From: Pseudomonas putida
GTDB lineage: Bacteria > Pseudomonadota > Gammaproteobacteria > Pseudomonadales > Pseudomonadaceae
Reading direction: 5' to 3'
DNA: 64,000 nucleotides
Assembly: GCA_041071465.1 (NCBI GenBank)
Contig: CP163498.1
Coordinates: 3,800,001 to 3,864,000, forward strand
Part shown: piece after piece, positions 38,952 to 49,898 of the stretch
Layout: every line of letters begins with the position of its first letter
How positions within the stretch are numbered: the stretch's first letter is position 1
Program-made: the position numbers and the translations under genes
Notes under the pieces: generated by a model
Seen by the model: the letters and a program-made list of their open reading frames with translations, nothing else
The model's database searches: none
What the model was told of the DNA's origin: nothing

Positions 38952-38972
38952 CAGGGCCGCCTTGCGGCCCTG
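38952..38972 (+). terminator. Hairpin between the hemophilin-like gene and the Slam gene
   Basis: CAGGGCCGC and GCGGCCCTG form a perfect stem with a CTT loop. There is no T run, so it may be a partial terminator or an RNA stabiliser that favours the abundant secreted protein over the exporter. Confidence 0.6.
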
Positions 38973-39008
38973 ATTGCAGCTATTTCAAGGCCCCCCGAGA
39001 GCCAAGCA

Positions 39009-40480
39009 ATGCCCCAGCCTTCACGCCTGCATTACGTCTTGTTGCTGTCCCTCCCGCTTTCTTTCCCCCTCACTGCTTTGGCCGACCAGGACACCAACCT
39101 GCGCCTGAACCAGAGCATTGAATACCGCGCCAACCGTCAGGAGCGAGAGCTGCTCAAGGACGAAATCGCTGGCACGACGCTGGTCATCGATGGCCAGACG
39201 TACCGGGTAGAGAACAACCTTGATGACCTGGGCCGTGCCCTTTATGTTTCGGTGCAGCGCCAGCAATGGGCGGCTGTGACTGCATTCCGCGCCCGCTACG
39301 TCGCGCTGCCAGGCCACGACCGGATGCTGCTGGCCTACGCCGATGGCGCATTGGCTCGCTCGCGTGGCGACTTGGAGCAAGCCGAGGCGCACTACCGCCA
39401 GTTGTTGACGTTGCAGGGCGACTTTCTCCCGGCCAGCTCGAACTGGCCCGGGTGCTGTTCGAAAACCGCAAGGACCGCGAGTCAGCTGAGGCTTTCCGTC
39501 AGATCAGCCAAAGCCTGGGCCCAGCCGATGCGCGCAACCAGGGCCTGGGCAATACCGTCGACAGTTTCATCGAGGCGCTGGACCACCGCGAAAGCTGGCA
39601 AGGCTCGCTTGCCATCGGCCCGACCTGGAACGACAACCTCAACCAGTCCTCGGAGAGCACCACCCACTACCGCCTGGAAACCAGTGACGGGGTGTACCTG
39701 GTCGAGCGCAAGATGCCCAAGGCAGTGTCGGCACAAGGCATCGACTACGAAGCCACACTGAACAAGCGCGTAGCGCTGTCCGGCCACCATGGCGTATTCG
39801 GCCGGGCGCTCGCCTACGGGCAGGCTTACGACAAAGAGAGCAAGTACAACGAAGACACCTTCATCGGTAACACCGGCTACAGCTATCAGGACGGGCGCAA
39901 CCAGTACAGCCTGGGCCCACAGTTCGAATACAACCGCATTGGCAGTGACCCGATGTACTCAGCCTGGGGCCTGCGCGGTGAATGGATGCACAACCTTTCG
40001 GTCACGCGCATGCTCAAGCTGGAAGGCGAATACAAGGACATGGCCTACCGCCGCCAGGCCGCGGACACCTATGACGGCAGCGCAGCCTCCGTGTACGCCA
40101 CTTTGTGGCAAGCCCTGCCACAGCAGTGGGTGCTGTTCGGCGGCTTCGACCTCACCGACCGCAACACCCGCGATGCTACCGAAGCCTACTTCCAGAGGGG
40201 CCTGCGCCTGGGCGTTGCCAAGGACTTCGACATCGGCCTGAGCACTGTGCTGTTCGCCTCCTGGCGCACCCGCCAGTACGACGCCTACAGTGCCTTGCTC
40301 GATGACCGGCGTCATGAAGAGGAGCAGGGCTATACCTTTATCGTGCGCGCACCGGGCCTGGCCTTCCACGACCTGGTACCCAGCCTGACCTTCAAGTACA
40401 ACAAGGTGAACAGCAACGTCGACTGGCTGTACAGCTGGGAGCGCAACAGCGTCAGCCTCAAGCTGGAGAAGCAGTTCTGA
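39009..40480 (+). CDS. Slam-type surface protein exporter (DUF560), one-base frameshift
   Basis: Outer-membrane translocon that moves TbpB-like proteins to the cell surface or medium. Repaired length about 490 residues: signal peptide (MPQPSRLHYVLLLSLPLSFPLTALA), TPR-like periplasmic domain (about 60-190, GDLEQAEAHYRQLLTLQGDF) and a DUF560 beta-barrel (about 200-490) ending in KLEKQF. The frame breaks at 39428-39432: the first frame goes to PASSNWPGCCSK, the other continues GQLELARVLFENRKDRES. One G added to CCCGG restores the family sequence. It directly follows its likely substrate gene. Confidence 0.85.
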
Positions 40481-40563
40481 CTGCCAGCCTAGCGACGGCG
40501 TTGGCCTCGATCGGGCAATGCGAGTAAAGTGCCGCTCCCGTTTCGCCAGAGGCAGACCGCATC

Positions 40564-41568
40564 ATGAACCCTACATTCGATATCGCCGTCGTCGGCGCCA
40601 CCGGCAGCGTCGGTGAAACCCTGGTACAGGTGCTCGAAGAACTGGCGTTCCCGGTCGCCACCCTGCACCTGCTGGCCAGTATGGAGTCGGCAGGCAGCAG
40701 CGTGATGTTCGCCGGCAAGAAGCTGAAGGTGCGCGAGGTCGACAGCTTCGATTTCGCCCAGGTAAAACTGGCTTTCTTCGCCACTGGCGCCGCCGTCAGC
40801 CGCAGCTTTGCCGGCAAGGCGCTGCAGGCGGGCTGCACGGTCATCGACCTGTCCGGTGAGCTGGACGGTGGCCTGGCCCTGGTGCCTGAAGCCAACGCGC
40901 AACGCCTGACGGGCCTGGCCCTGCCGGCGCGTATTGTCAGCCCGTGCTCGGCGGCGGTTGCCCTGGCGGTCGCGCTGGCGCCGCTCAAGGGCCTGCTGGA
41001 CATCGAGCGGGTACAGGTGATGGCCGCGCTGGCGGTGTCTGCGCAAGGCCGTGAAGCGGTCAGCGAACTGGCCCGGCAAACCGCCGAACTGCTCAACGCC
41101 CGGCCGCTGGAGCCGCGCTTCTTCGACCGCCAGGTAGCGTTCAACCTGCTGGCCCAGGTCGGTGCTGCCGATGAACAGGGCCATACGGCACTGGAGCGCC
41201 GGCTGGTCAGCGAGCTGCGCGTGCTGCTGGGGCTGCCTGAACTGAAGATTTCCGTGAGCTGTGTTCAAGTCCCGGTGTTTTTCGGCGATAGCTTCAGTGT
41301 GGCCGTGCAGAGCCGTCGCCCGGTTGACCTGGAAGCGGTCAATCAGGCCCTGGAGAGCGCCGAAAGTGTTGAGCTGGTGGAGCGTGATGATTATCCGACC
41401 CCGGTAGGTGACGCAGTGGGCCAAGACGTGGTCTATGTTGGTCGTGTACGTCACGGTGTTGATGAAGACCAGCAGCTCAACCTCTGGCTGACCACCGACA
41501 ACGTGCGCAAAGGCGCCGCACTCAATGCCGTGCAAGTGGCGCAATTGTTGATTAAACACATGCCGTAA
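40564..41568 (+). CDS. usg: Aspartate-semialdehyde dehydrogenase-like protein Usg
   Basis: 334 residues of the Asd family (MNPTFDIAVVGATGSVGETLVQVLEEL with the N-terminal nucleotide loop; VFFGDSFSVAVQS at the dimerisation end). The region equivalent to the active-site cysteine reads IVSPCSAAVALAVAL. It is the second Asd-like gene in the window and corresponds to the usg-type paralogue found next to fimV-truA in Pseudomonas. Whether it has the same activity as Asd is not known; relatives are often called USG-1 protein. Confidence 0.85.
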   Translation: MNPTFDIAVVGATGSVGETLVQVLEELAFPVATLHLLASMESAGSSVMFAGKKLKVREVDSFDFAQVKLAFFATGAAVSRSFAGKALQAGCTVIDLSGELDGGLALVPEANAQRLTGLALPARIVSPCSAAVALAVALAPLKGLLDIERVQVMAALAVSAQGREAVSELARQTAELLNARPLEPRFFDRQVAFNLLAQVGAADEQGHTALERRLVSELRVLLGLPELKISVSCVQVPVFFGDSFSVAVQSRRPVDLEAVNQALESAESVELVERDDYPTPVGDAVGQDVVYVGRVRHGVDEDQQLNLWLTTDNVRKGAALNAVQVAQLLIKHMP

Positions 41569-41639
41569 AAGATACTGTCGAGCACTTTTGTCCTGCTCCG
41601 CATGCAGGTTTCGGGACGATTCATACAAAGGAAGAGGTC

Positions 41640-44378
41640 ATGCTTCGAATTCGCAAACTGGTTCTGGCCATGGCTGCAGCATCCGCGCTGTCGTCTGGCA
41701 TGGCGAATGCGCTGGGCCTGGGGGAGCTGACCCTGAAGTCGGCACAGAATCAGCCGTTGGACGCCGAGATCGAATTGCTCGACGTGCGCGACCTCAAAGC
41801 CGCCGAAGTGGCGCCGAGCCTGGCGCCACCGGAAGAGTTCAGCAAGGCCGGGGTGGCATTTCCGACCTACCTCGAAGACCTGACCTTCACACCGGTGATC
41901 AACCCCAACGGCAAGAGCGTGCTGCGGGTGACTTCCAGCCAGCCGCTGCCAGGGCCAGTGGTCAAGTTTCTGGTCCAGGTGATGTGGCCGCAGGGCCGCC
42001 TGCTGCGTGACTACAGCGTGTTGCTCGACCAGGCCAAGGCCCAGGGCGACAAACCGGCGGCGGGCAATGTCACGCCGGCTACAACCGGTGCCAGCAGTTA
42101 CACCACCCAGCGCCGCGACACCTTGTGGCAAATTGCCGCGCGCAACACCCAGGGTGGCTCTATCCAGCAGGCCATGATCGCGATCCAGGCGTTGAACCCG
42201 GACGCCTTCATTGGCAACAACATCAACCAGTTGAAGGTTGGCCAGGTGCTGCGCCTGCCCGACCAGCAGCAGATCCAGAACATTGCGCAGGCCGAGGCGA
42301 ACAGCGAGGTGGCCGAACAATATGCCGCCTGGCGAGAAGGCCGCCGCCTGGGGCCGCGTGCGCGCCAGTTGGATGCCACCCGCCGTGGCGCTGCCGAGGC
42401 CGCGCCGTCGCGTATCGCCCAAGGCGACAACCTGCGCCTGGTCAGCCCGGGCAACCAGGCCGGTGCCGGCCAGGCCAAGGCGTTGAATGACAAGCTGGCG
42501 GTGGCCCAGGAAAGCCTTGACACCAGCCGCCGCGACAATGAAGAACTCAAGAGCCGCATGAGCGACCTGCAGAGCCAGCTGGACAAGCTGCAGCGTCTTA
42601 TCGAGCTGAAGAACAACCAGTTGGCCCGCCTTGAAGCCCAAGGCGCAGCCACGCCGGCCCCAGCGGCTGCTGCACCGGCCTCGGCCCCTGCGGCGGCGAG
42701 CGTGCCGCCAGCGGCCAAGCCGGCACCTGCCGCCGCCACCGCGCCCAAGCCGGCGCCTGCCGCCCAGTCGCAAGGAGTTGTCGACGAAATCATGGGCAAC
42801 CCGCTGTTGCTGTGGCTGATCGCCGGTAGCGCGTTCCTGGTGCTGCTGCTTCTGCTATTGCTGCTGGCTCGCAAGCGCAAGGCCCAGCAAGAAGCTGAAA
42901 AGCACCTGCGCATGGCGCGTGCGCTGGAAGAAGAGCAGGGCACAGGCTTCGACAGCGATACCGAGAGCCTCGATGGCGTCGAAGTCTCGGAACCGAGCGT
43001 GACCCTGTCGCCGGCTGTGGTCGCAGCTTCCGCCGCCGCCGCTGTCGCTGCGGAAAAAGTGTCGGCACCCGTTGCCGAGGCAGAGCCCGAGCTTGAACCA
43101 CAAGCAGACCCGCACGCCGCACTGCTTGCAGAAGTCGATCAGTGCCTGGCCGAAGGCCGTCTGAATCGCGCCGCCGACCTGCTGGAGCCCGCTGTGGCCG
43201 CAGCGCCGGAGCGTGACGACCTGCGTCTGAAGCTGATGGATGTGTACGCTCGCCAGGGTGACCAGAGCGCGTTCGCCGAGCAGGAGCGCCAGCTGTCGGC
43301 CGGCGAGCAGAACGTTGCCGAAGTCGCCGGGCTGAAAGAGCGTTATCCTGCCATGCTCGGCCTGGCTGCTGCCGGCCTGGGTGCGGCGGCGCTGGCTGCC
43401 GAGATGGATGAACAGTACGTGCAGGAGCTGCTGCACGACGAGCCCGAGGCCCCGGTGGTTGCGGATGTGGTGCCTGACGAGGTGCCTGAGTTCGAGCCAC
43501 AAGTAGAGGCCGAACCCGAGGTTGTCGCGCAAGCAGAGCCTGAAGCAGAGCTGGAGGCCTTCGATGACGTGCCGACACTCGATGCTTCGGGCCTGGATGA
43601 GCAGGATCTGGACAGCGCATTCGACCTGAGCCTGGGTGAAGACCTGCCCGAGGAAGACCCGCTGGCAGCGCCGTTGCTGGATGAGCCGATGGCCCAGGAG
43701 CCTGTGCCCGACGAGTTGGTCATCGCCGAGCCTGTGCTGGATGAGCCAGAGCTGGAAGACGCTCAGCCAGAAGAACAGCCGTTCGCCGTGGATGCCGAGC
43801 TGCAAGACAGCGCCGACGCTGATTTCGAGGCCATGCTGGCTCAGGCTGAGCCACAATCTGCCGTGGACCTGTCTGATTTCGACCTCGATATCAGCGAGCC
43901 GGTTGCCCCAGCTGCTCCTGACGCGCTGGCGCAAGAACCGGTTGATGTCGCCGCCGAACTGGCCGCCTTCGACAGCGAGCCGGCATTTGACCCAGTGTCC
44001 GAGTTCGATATGCCGTCGGACTTCGACTTGTCCCTGTCGCTGGAAGACGACTCGCCCGCAGCCAAGCGCTTTGCCTCGGAGCTGGACGACGTCAACGCCG
44101 AGCTGGACAAGCTGTCGCAGAGCCTCGAATCGCCATCGCTGGAGCCGCACTTCACCCGCGAGGACGCGGTTGCGCAGCCCGAGCCCGAGCCTTTGGACGA
44201 CCTGGACTTCGACTTCTTCTCCGGCAGTGACGAAGTGGCTACCAAACTCGATCTGGCCCGTGCCTATATCGACATGGGCGACAGCCAGGGTGCGCGCGAC
44301 ATCCTCGACGAAGTGGTCAAGGACGGCGACGACAGCCAGCGCCAGGAAGCCGAGGACATGCTCTCTCGCCTGGTCTGA
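41640..44378 (+). CDS. fimV: FimV, LysM-containing polar hub protein
   Basis: 912-residue inner-membrane scaffold that organises the cell pole, type IV pili and cAMP signalling in P. aeruginosa. Signal peptide to about residue 24 (SSGMANALG), a LysM-type peptidoglycan-binding segment near 150-205 (YTTQRRDTLWQIAARN..NQLKVGQVLRLP), a coiled coil at about 280-335, an Ala/Pro linker, a membrane helix at about 387-410, a long acidic cytoplasmic tail full of Asp/Glu-Pro, and the conserved C-terminal FimV domain at about 860-912 (ATKLDLARAYIDMGDSQGARDILDEV). The truA-trpF neighbourhood is conserved with P. aeruginosa. Confidence 0.93.
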   Translation: MLRIRKLVLAMAAASALSSGMANALGLGELTLKSAQNQPLDAEIELLDVRDLKAAEVAPSLAPPEEFSKAGVAFPTYLEDLTFTPVINPNGKSVLRVTSSQPLPGPVVKFLVQVMWPQGRLLRDYSVLLDQAKAQGDKPAAGNVTPATTGASSYTTQRRDTLWQIAARNTQGGSIQQAMIAIQALNPDAFIGNNINQLKVGQVLRLPDQQQIQNIAQAEANSEVAEQYAAWREGRRLGPRARQLDATRRGAAEAAPSRIAQGDNLRLVSPGNQAGAGQAKALNDKLAVAQESLDTSRRDNEELKSRMSDLQSQLDKLQRLIELKNNQLARLEAQGAATPAPAAAAPASAPAAASVPPAAKPAPAAATAPKPAPAAQSQGVVDEIMGNPLLLWLIAGSAFLVLLLLLLLLARKRKAQQEAEKHLRMARALEEEQGTGFDSDTESLDGVEVSEPSVTLSPAVVAASAAAAVAAEKVSAPVAEAEPELEPQADPHAALLAEVDQCLAEGRLNRAADLLEPAVAAAPERDDLRLKLMDVYARQGDQSAFAEQERQLSAGEQNVAEVAGLKERYPAMLGLAAAGLGAAALAAEMDEQYVQELLHDEPEAPVVADVVPDEVPEFEPQVEAEPEVVAQAEPEAELEAFDDVPTLDASGLDEQDLDSAFDLSLGEDLPEEDPLAAPLLDEPMAQEPVPDELVIAEPVLDEPELEDAQPEEQPFAVDAELQDSADADFEAMLAQAEPQSAVDLSDFDLDISEPVAPAAPDALAQEPVDVAAELAAFDSEPAFDPVSEFDMPSDFDLSLSLEDDSPAAKRFASELDDVNAELDKLSQSLESPSLEPHFTREDAVAQPEPEPLDDLDFDFFSGSDEVATKLDLARAYIDMGDSQGARDILDEVVKDGDDSQRQEAEDMLSRLV

Positions 44379-44391
44379 GGTTGACTGCGCC

Positions 44392-44422
44392 GGCCTCTTC
44401 GCGGCAAGCCCGCGAAGAGGCC
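44392..44422. terminator. Hairpin between fimV and truA
   Basis: GGCCTCTTCGCGG and CCGCGAAGAGGCC are exact reverse complements around a short loop. REP-like, without a T run; possible terminator for fimV. Confidence 0.6.
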
Positions 44423-44508
44423 CTCAAACGCAGTGCATATCCAACGGCAGCCCTACACGGCTGCCGTTGTCGTTATAATCCCCGCCATTCCGTACACCCA
44501 CAGGTTTC

Positions 44509-45368
44509 ATGCGCTTGGACATCATCGACACCGCTACCGCCGAATCCGCGGCCGAAGGCTTCTCCCGTATCGCCCTGGGCGTGGAATACAAGGGCGCGCG
44601 CTACCGCGGCTGGCAGCGCCAGGCCAGCGGTGTACCGAGTGTCCAGCAGGCCCTGGAACAAGCCCTGTCCAAGGTTGCCAACGAGCCGATTTCGGTGATT
44701 TGCGCCGGGCGTACCGACGCCGGGTCCATGGCAGCGGGCAGATCGTGCACTTCGACACCCGTGCCGTGCGTGACGAGCGCGCCTGGACCATGGGCACCAA
44801 CTTCAACCTGCCGCACGACATCAGCGTTGTCTGGTCGCAGCCAATGCCGGCCGACTTCCATGCCCGCTTCAAGGCCTGCGCCCGGCGCTACCGCTATGTC
44901 ATCTACAACGACCCGATCCGCCCGGCGCACCTGGCCGAGGAAGTGACCTGGAACCACCGTCCGCTGGACGTCGAGCGCATGGCCGAGGCCGCGCAGTTTC
45001 TGCTCGGCACCCACGACTTCAGCGCCTTCCGCGCCAGCCAGTGCCAGGCCAAGTCACCGATCAAGCACATCTACCACCTGCGCGTTACCCGTCATGGCCA
45101 GATGATCGTGCTGGACGTGCGTGCCACTGCTTTTCTGCATCACATGGTGCGCAACATTGCCGGTGTGCTGATGGCCATTGGCGCCGGTGAGCGCCCAGTC
45201 ACCTGGGCGCGCGAGGTGCTCGAAGGGCGTAACCGCCGCGAAGGTGGGGTAACCGCCCACCCGTACGGGCTTTATCTGGTGCAGGTGGAGTACCCCGAGG
45301 AATTTGCGCTGCCCAAGCGTTACATCGGCCCACACTTTTTGAGCGGTTACGAGGCGTTGGCAGACTGA
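44509..45368 (+). CDS. truA: tRNA pseudouridine(38-40) synthase, one-base frameshift
   Basis: Makes pseudouridine at positions 38-40 of the tRNA anticodon arm. Begins [29 protein letters not shown]. The catalytic aspartate lies in the motif CAGRTDAG; directly after it, at 44722-44724, the frame is lost (SMAAGRSC) and continues in another frame as [15 protein letters not shown] to the stop at 45368. One G added to GCCGGGTCC restores it, with a repaired length of 286 residues. Later motifs RYRYVIYND and [13 protein letters not shown] are intact. Probable sequence error. Confidence 0.92.
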
Positions 45369-45429
45369 CGGGCGAAAAGCCATTTGCTAACATCCGGCCT
45401 TTCGCCGCAATAACCAGGGTTCGCGTTCC

Positions 45430-46050
45430 ATGAGCTATGTTCGCAGCAAGATCTGCGGGATTACCCGCATCGAAGATGCGCTGGCCGCCGCCGAAGCGGG
45501 TGCCGATGCCATCGGCTTCGTCTTCTATGCCAAAAGCCCGAGGGCGGTGGACGTGCGCCAGGCGCGGGCGATCATCGCCGAGCTGCCGCCGTTCGTGACC
45601 ACGGTCGGGTTGTTCGTCAATGCCTCGCGCTGCGAGCTGAACGAGATCCTCGAAGTGGTTCCGCTGGACCTGCTACAGTTCCACGGCGACGAAACCCCGC
45701 AGGACTGCGAAGGCTACCACCGCCCCTGGATCAAGGCCCTGCGTGTGCGCCCTGGCGACGACCTGGAGGCGGCCTGTAAGCAGTACGCAGGTGCCCGCGG
45801 TATTCTGCTGGATACCTACGTGGCGGGCGTGCCTGGGGGAACCGGTGAAGCGTTCGACTGGTCACTGGTACCGGCGCACCTGAGCAAGCCGATCATTCTG
45901 GCGGGCGGGCTGTCAGCCGATAACGTTGGCCAGGCCATTGCCCAGGTACGGCCTTATGCGGTGGATGTCAGTGGCGGCGTCGAACAGGCCAAGGGCATCA
46001 AGGACGCGGCGAAGATCGAGGCGTTCATGCGAGCGGTGAAGCAGGCGTGA
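45430..46050 (+). CDS. trpF: Phosphoribosylanthranilate isomerase
   Basis: Amadori rearrangement step of tryptophan synthesis. 206-residue TIM barrel: [32 protein letters not shown] at the start with the catalytic Cys in [12 protein letters not shown] at the middle, and [15 protein letters not shown] and [19 protein letters not shown] at the phosphate site. As in other Pseudomonas, trpF lies apart from the other trp genes, between truA and accD. Confidence 0.96.
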   Translation: MSYVRSKICGITRIEDALAAAEAGADAIGFVFYAKSPRAVDVRQARAIIAELPPFVTTVGLFVNASRCELNEILEVVPLDLLQFHGDETPQDCEGYHRPWIKALRVRPGDDLEAACKQYAGARGILLDTYVAGVPGGTGEAFDWSLVPAHLSKPIILAGGLSADNVGQAIAQVRPYAVDVSGGVEQAKGIKDAAKIEAFMRAVKQA

Positions 46051-46272
46051 TGGCAGATGTGACGGCTGGCTGCGCGCCATCGTCCATAGCTTTCGCAGCC
46101 CTGCGGGGCCGCCGCCAGCGCTTATGGCGGCAAGAAAACACATTAGCGGTGGAGTGGCGCGCTGGAAGCCCCGGCGGCCGGTCCACCATCGTTTTGTAAA
46201 AGATTTTGAGCTCAAGGGCAGGGCAGGGCCGGCGACACCGCCCCCCGCCTGCCAATACTGGAGAAAGAAAGC

Positions 46273-47165
<893 letters not shown>

Positions 47166-47166
<1 letters not shown>

Positions 47167-48473
47167 TGAAACAACGATCCCTGGGCGAATGGCTCGCCTA
47201 CCTCGAGCAGTTGCACCCCTCGGCCATCGACATGGGCCTGGAGCGGTCGCAGAAGGTGCTTGCCCGGCTGGCGCTGGGCAAGCTGGCGCCACGCGTGGTG
47301 ACGGTAACAGGCACAAACGGCAAAGGTTCGACCTGCGCCTTCGTGGCTTCGTTGCTGCGTGCCCAGGGCCTCAAGGTCGGCGTGTACAGCTCGCCGCACC
47401 TGTTGCGTTACAACGAGCGGGTGCTGATCGAGGGCCAAGAAGCCAGCGATGAGCGCTTGTGCGAAGCCTTCGCCGCCGTTGAGGCGGCGCGGGGCGATAT
47501 TTCCCTCACCTACTTCGAGATGGGTACGCTGGCCGCGTTCTGGTTGTTCTACCAGTCGCAGCTGGATGCCGTGGTGCTGGAAGTGGGCCTTGGTGGCCGG
47601 CTGGACACCGTGAACGTGGTGGACGCCGACCTGGCCCTGGTGACCAGCATCGGCGTCGACCATGTCGATTACCTGGGCGATACCCGCGAGCTTGTGGCCT
47701 TCGAGAAGGCCGGCATCTTCCGCCCCGGCAAGCCGGCCCTGTGCGGCGACCTGGACCCGCCACGGCCGTTGCTGGACAAGGCTGGCGAACTGGCCGCGCC
47801 ACTGTTCCTGCGCGGTCGTGATTTCGACCTGGCCAGCGCCGATGGCAGCTGGAGCTGGCGTGGTACCGCGGCCAATGGTGCGCAGGTAGCGCTGAGTGAC
47901 CTGCCTTTACTCGACCTGCCCATGGAAAACGCCGCGTTGGCGTTGCAGGCTTACCTGTTGATGGGGCTGCCGTGGGATGCGGCGCAGGTTCGCCAGGCAT
48001 TGCTGGATACCCGTATCACCGGGCGTCTCGACCGCCGCCAGCTGAACTGGCAGGGCAAGCCAGTTGAGCTGTTGCTGGATGTCGGGCATAACCCGCATGC
48101 GGCGCAGTACCTGGCCCGCCGCCTGGCGGCCCGTCCGCTGAATGGGCGCCGTTTCGCGGTGTTCGGCTTGCTCGCCGACAAGGACCTGGGCGGCGTTATC
48201 GCGCCGCTGCAGGGCCTGGTCGACGAATGGGCAGTGGCGCCGCTGGACACCCCGCGCAGCCGCCCGGCTGCGGAACTGGCCACGGCCTTGACGAACCATG
48301 GCGCCGCAGTGAAGTCTTATGCCAGCGTCGACGCCGCCCTTGAAGGGCAATGCGCGCAGGCGACGGCGGATGACCAGATCCTGCTGTTCGGTTCGTTTTT
48401 CTGTGTCGCCCAGGCGCTGGAATGGCTGGAGCGGCATGCCCAGGAGGGTGGAGTAGATGGCAGTGCTGGATAA
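47166..48473 (+). CDS. folC: Bifunctional dihydrofolate/folylpolyglutamate synthase
   Basis: Adds glutamate to dihydropteroate and to folates. 435 residues from the ATG at 47166 that overlaps the accD stop (a GTG one codon upstream is also possible). P-loop VTGTNGKGST at about residues 44-53, YSSPHLLRYNERV, YFEMGTLAAFWLF, VVLEVGLGGRLDTVN and LLDVGHNPHAAQYLARRL are all present. Overlaps the next gene by 17 bases. Confidence 0.95.
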
Positions 48474-49107
48474 AGGGATGAAGCAGCGCATGGTCGGTGC
48501 GCTGGTGCTGGTGGCGCTGGCGGTGATCTTCCTGCCGATGCTGTTCAGCCGCGAGGACGAGATGCGCCAGGTGCACGTCGAAACCCCGCAGGCACCGGCC
48601 ATGCCCAGCCTGCCGGAAGTGAAGGTGGAGCCGGTTGCCGTGCCGCAACCGCAGGTGATCCCGGAGGCGCCTCAGCAGGCGCCGGTGGTGATCGATGAAG
48701 CCACTGCGCCGGCGAGCACGCCCAGCCAGCCCATTACCCCGTCACCACAGACTCAGGCACAGGTTCAACCGCCCAAGCCGCAAGCACCCGCGCCAGCGCC
48801 AAAGGTCGAGGCCAAGGCCGCTGCAGCCCCAGCGCCGGCAGCGCCTTCGAAGATCGACGTCAATGGTCTGCCAGTCAGCTGGTCGATCCAGCTGGCCAGC
48901 CTGTCAAACCGTGCCGGTGCCGAAAAACTTCAACAAACGCTGCGTAGCCAGGGTTACAACGCTTATATCCGCTCGGCGGGTGGCATGAACCGGGTGTATG
49001 TCGGGCCGTTGATCGAGCGGGCCGAAGCCGAGCGCGTGCGTGATGCGATCAATCGCCAGAACAGCCTCAAGGGCTTTGTGGTGAGGTTCCAGCCAGAACG
49101 CAGCTAA
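48457..49107 (+). CDS. dedD: SPOR-domain cell division protein DedD-like
   Basis: 216 residues: one N-terminal membrane helix (about 10-30, MVGALVLVALAVIFLPMLF), a periplasmic linker very rich in Pro, Ala and Gln, and a C-terminal SPOR domain (about 140-216, WSIQLASLSNRAGAEKLQQ..YVGPLIERAEAERVRDAI) that binds denuded septal peptidoglycan. Position between folC and cvpA is as in E. coli dedD. Confidence 0.9.
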   Translation: MAVLDKGMKQRMVGALVLVALAVIFLPMLFSREDEMRQVHVETPQAPAMPSLPEVKVEPVAVPQPQVIPEAPQQAPVVIDEATAPASTPSQPITPSPQTQAQVQPPKPQAPAPAPKVEAKAAAAPAPAAPSKIDVNGLPVSWSIQLASLSNRAGAEKLQQTLRSQGYNAYIRSAGGMNRVYVGPLIERAEAERVRDAINRQNSLKGFVVRFQPERS

Positions 49108-49298
49108 TTCAGGCCGTAGGCTTCTGCGCGGCCCCTAAGATCTCTGCAGTACAGCCAGAACTGCTGGGGCCGCTTTGCGGCCCTTTCGCGACACAAGGCC
49201 GCTCCCACACCCAGGTGGCGCTAATCCCCGACATTCCGCTTACTCCCAGCCCTCTGCTCTGGTAAAATGCGCCGCCTCAAACGTCTGCAGGCAGCACC

Positions 49299-49856
49299 GT
49301 GGCATTTACCTTGGTTGATTGGGCGATCATTGCGATCATCGCCGTCTCCACACTGATCAGTCTCAAGCGCGGCTTCGTCAAAGAGGCCTTGTCCTTGCTC
49401 ATCTGGATCATTGCCGGTGCGGTTGCCTGGATGTTCGGCGGTTCGCTCTCGGTGTATCTTGAGAGCTATATCCAGACGCCATCGATGCGCGTCATCGCTG
49501 GCTGCGCCATTCTTTTCGTCGCCACCTTGCTGGTGGGGGCCATGGTCAACTTCCTCGTCGGCGAACTGATCCGCGTGACCGGGCTGTCCGGCACCGATCG
49601 TTTCCTGGGCATGGCCTTCGGTGCCGCGCGCGGGGCCTTGCTGGTAGTGGTGGCCATAGGCCTGATCAGCCTGGGGCCGGTTCAACAGGACACCTGGTGG
49701 CAGGAATCACGCCTGATACCACAATTTCTCTTGGTCGCCGATTGGTCGAAAAACCTGATTCTGGGTTTCACCGGTCAGTGGTCGCCCAGTGGGTTGATCA
49801 GCGCTCCCGCTGATCTTCCGTTCAAGGAACAGTTGCTCGGGCCGTCCAAGCCCTGA
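49299..49856 (+). CDS. cvpA: CvpA-family membrane protein
   Basis: 185 residues with about four membrane helices (AFTLVDWAIIAIIAVSTLISL, LLIWIIAGAVAWMFG, VIAGCAILFVATLLVGAMVNFL, RGALLVVVAIGLISLGPV). Family linked to colicin V production and envelope homeostasis; mechanism not settled. GTG start at 49299. It precedes purF as in E. coli. Confidence 0.92.
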   Translation: MAFTLVDWAIIAIIAVSTLISLKRGFVKEALSLLIWIIAGAVAWMFGGSLSVYLESYIQTPSMRVIAGCAILFVATLLVGAMVNFLVGELIRVTGLSGTDRFLGMAFGAARGALLVVVAIGLISLGPVQQDTWWQESRLIPQFLLVADWSKNLILGFTGQWSPSGLISAPADLPFKEQLLGPSKP

Positions 49857-49898
49857 GCGCTATTCACTCAAGTTTCGTCAAAGTAGGGGTTGCGTCGC

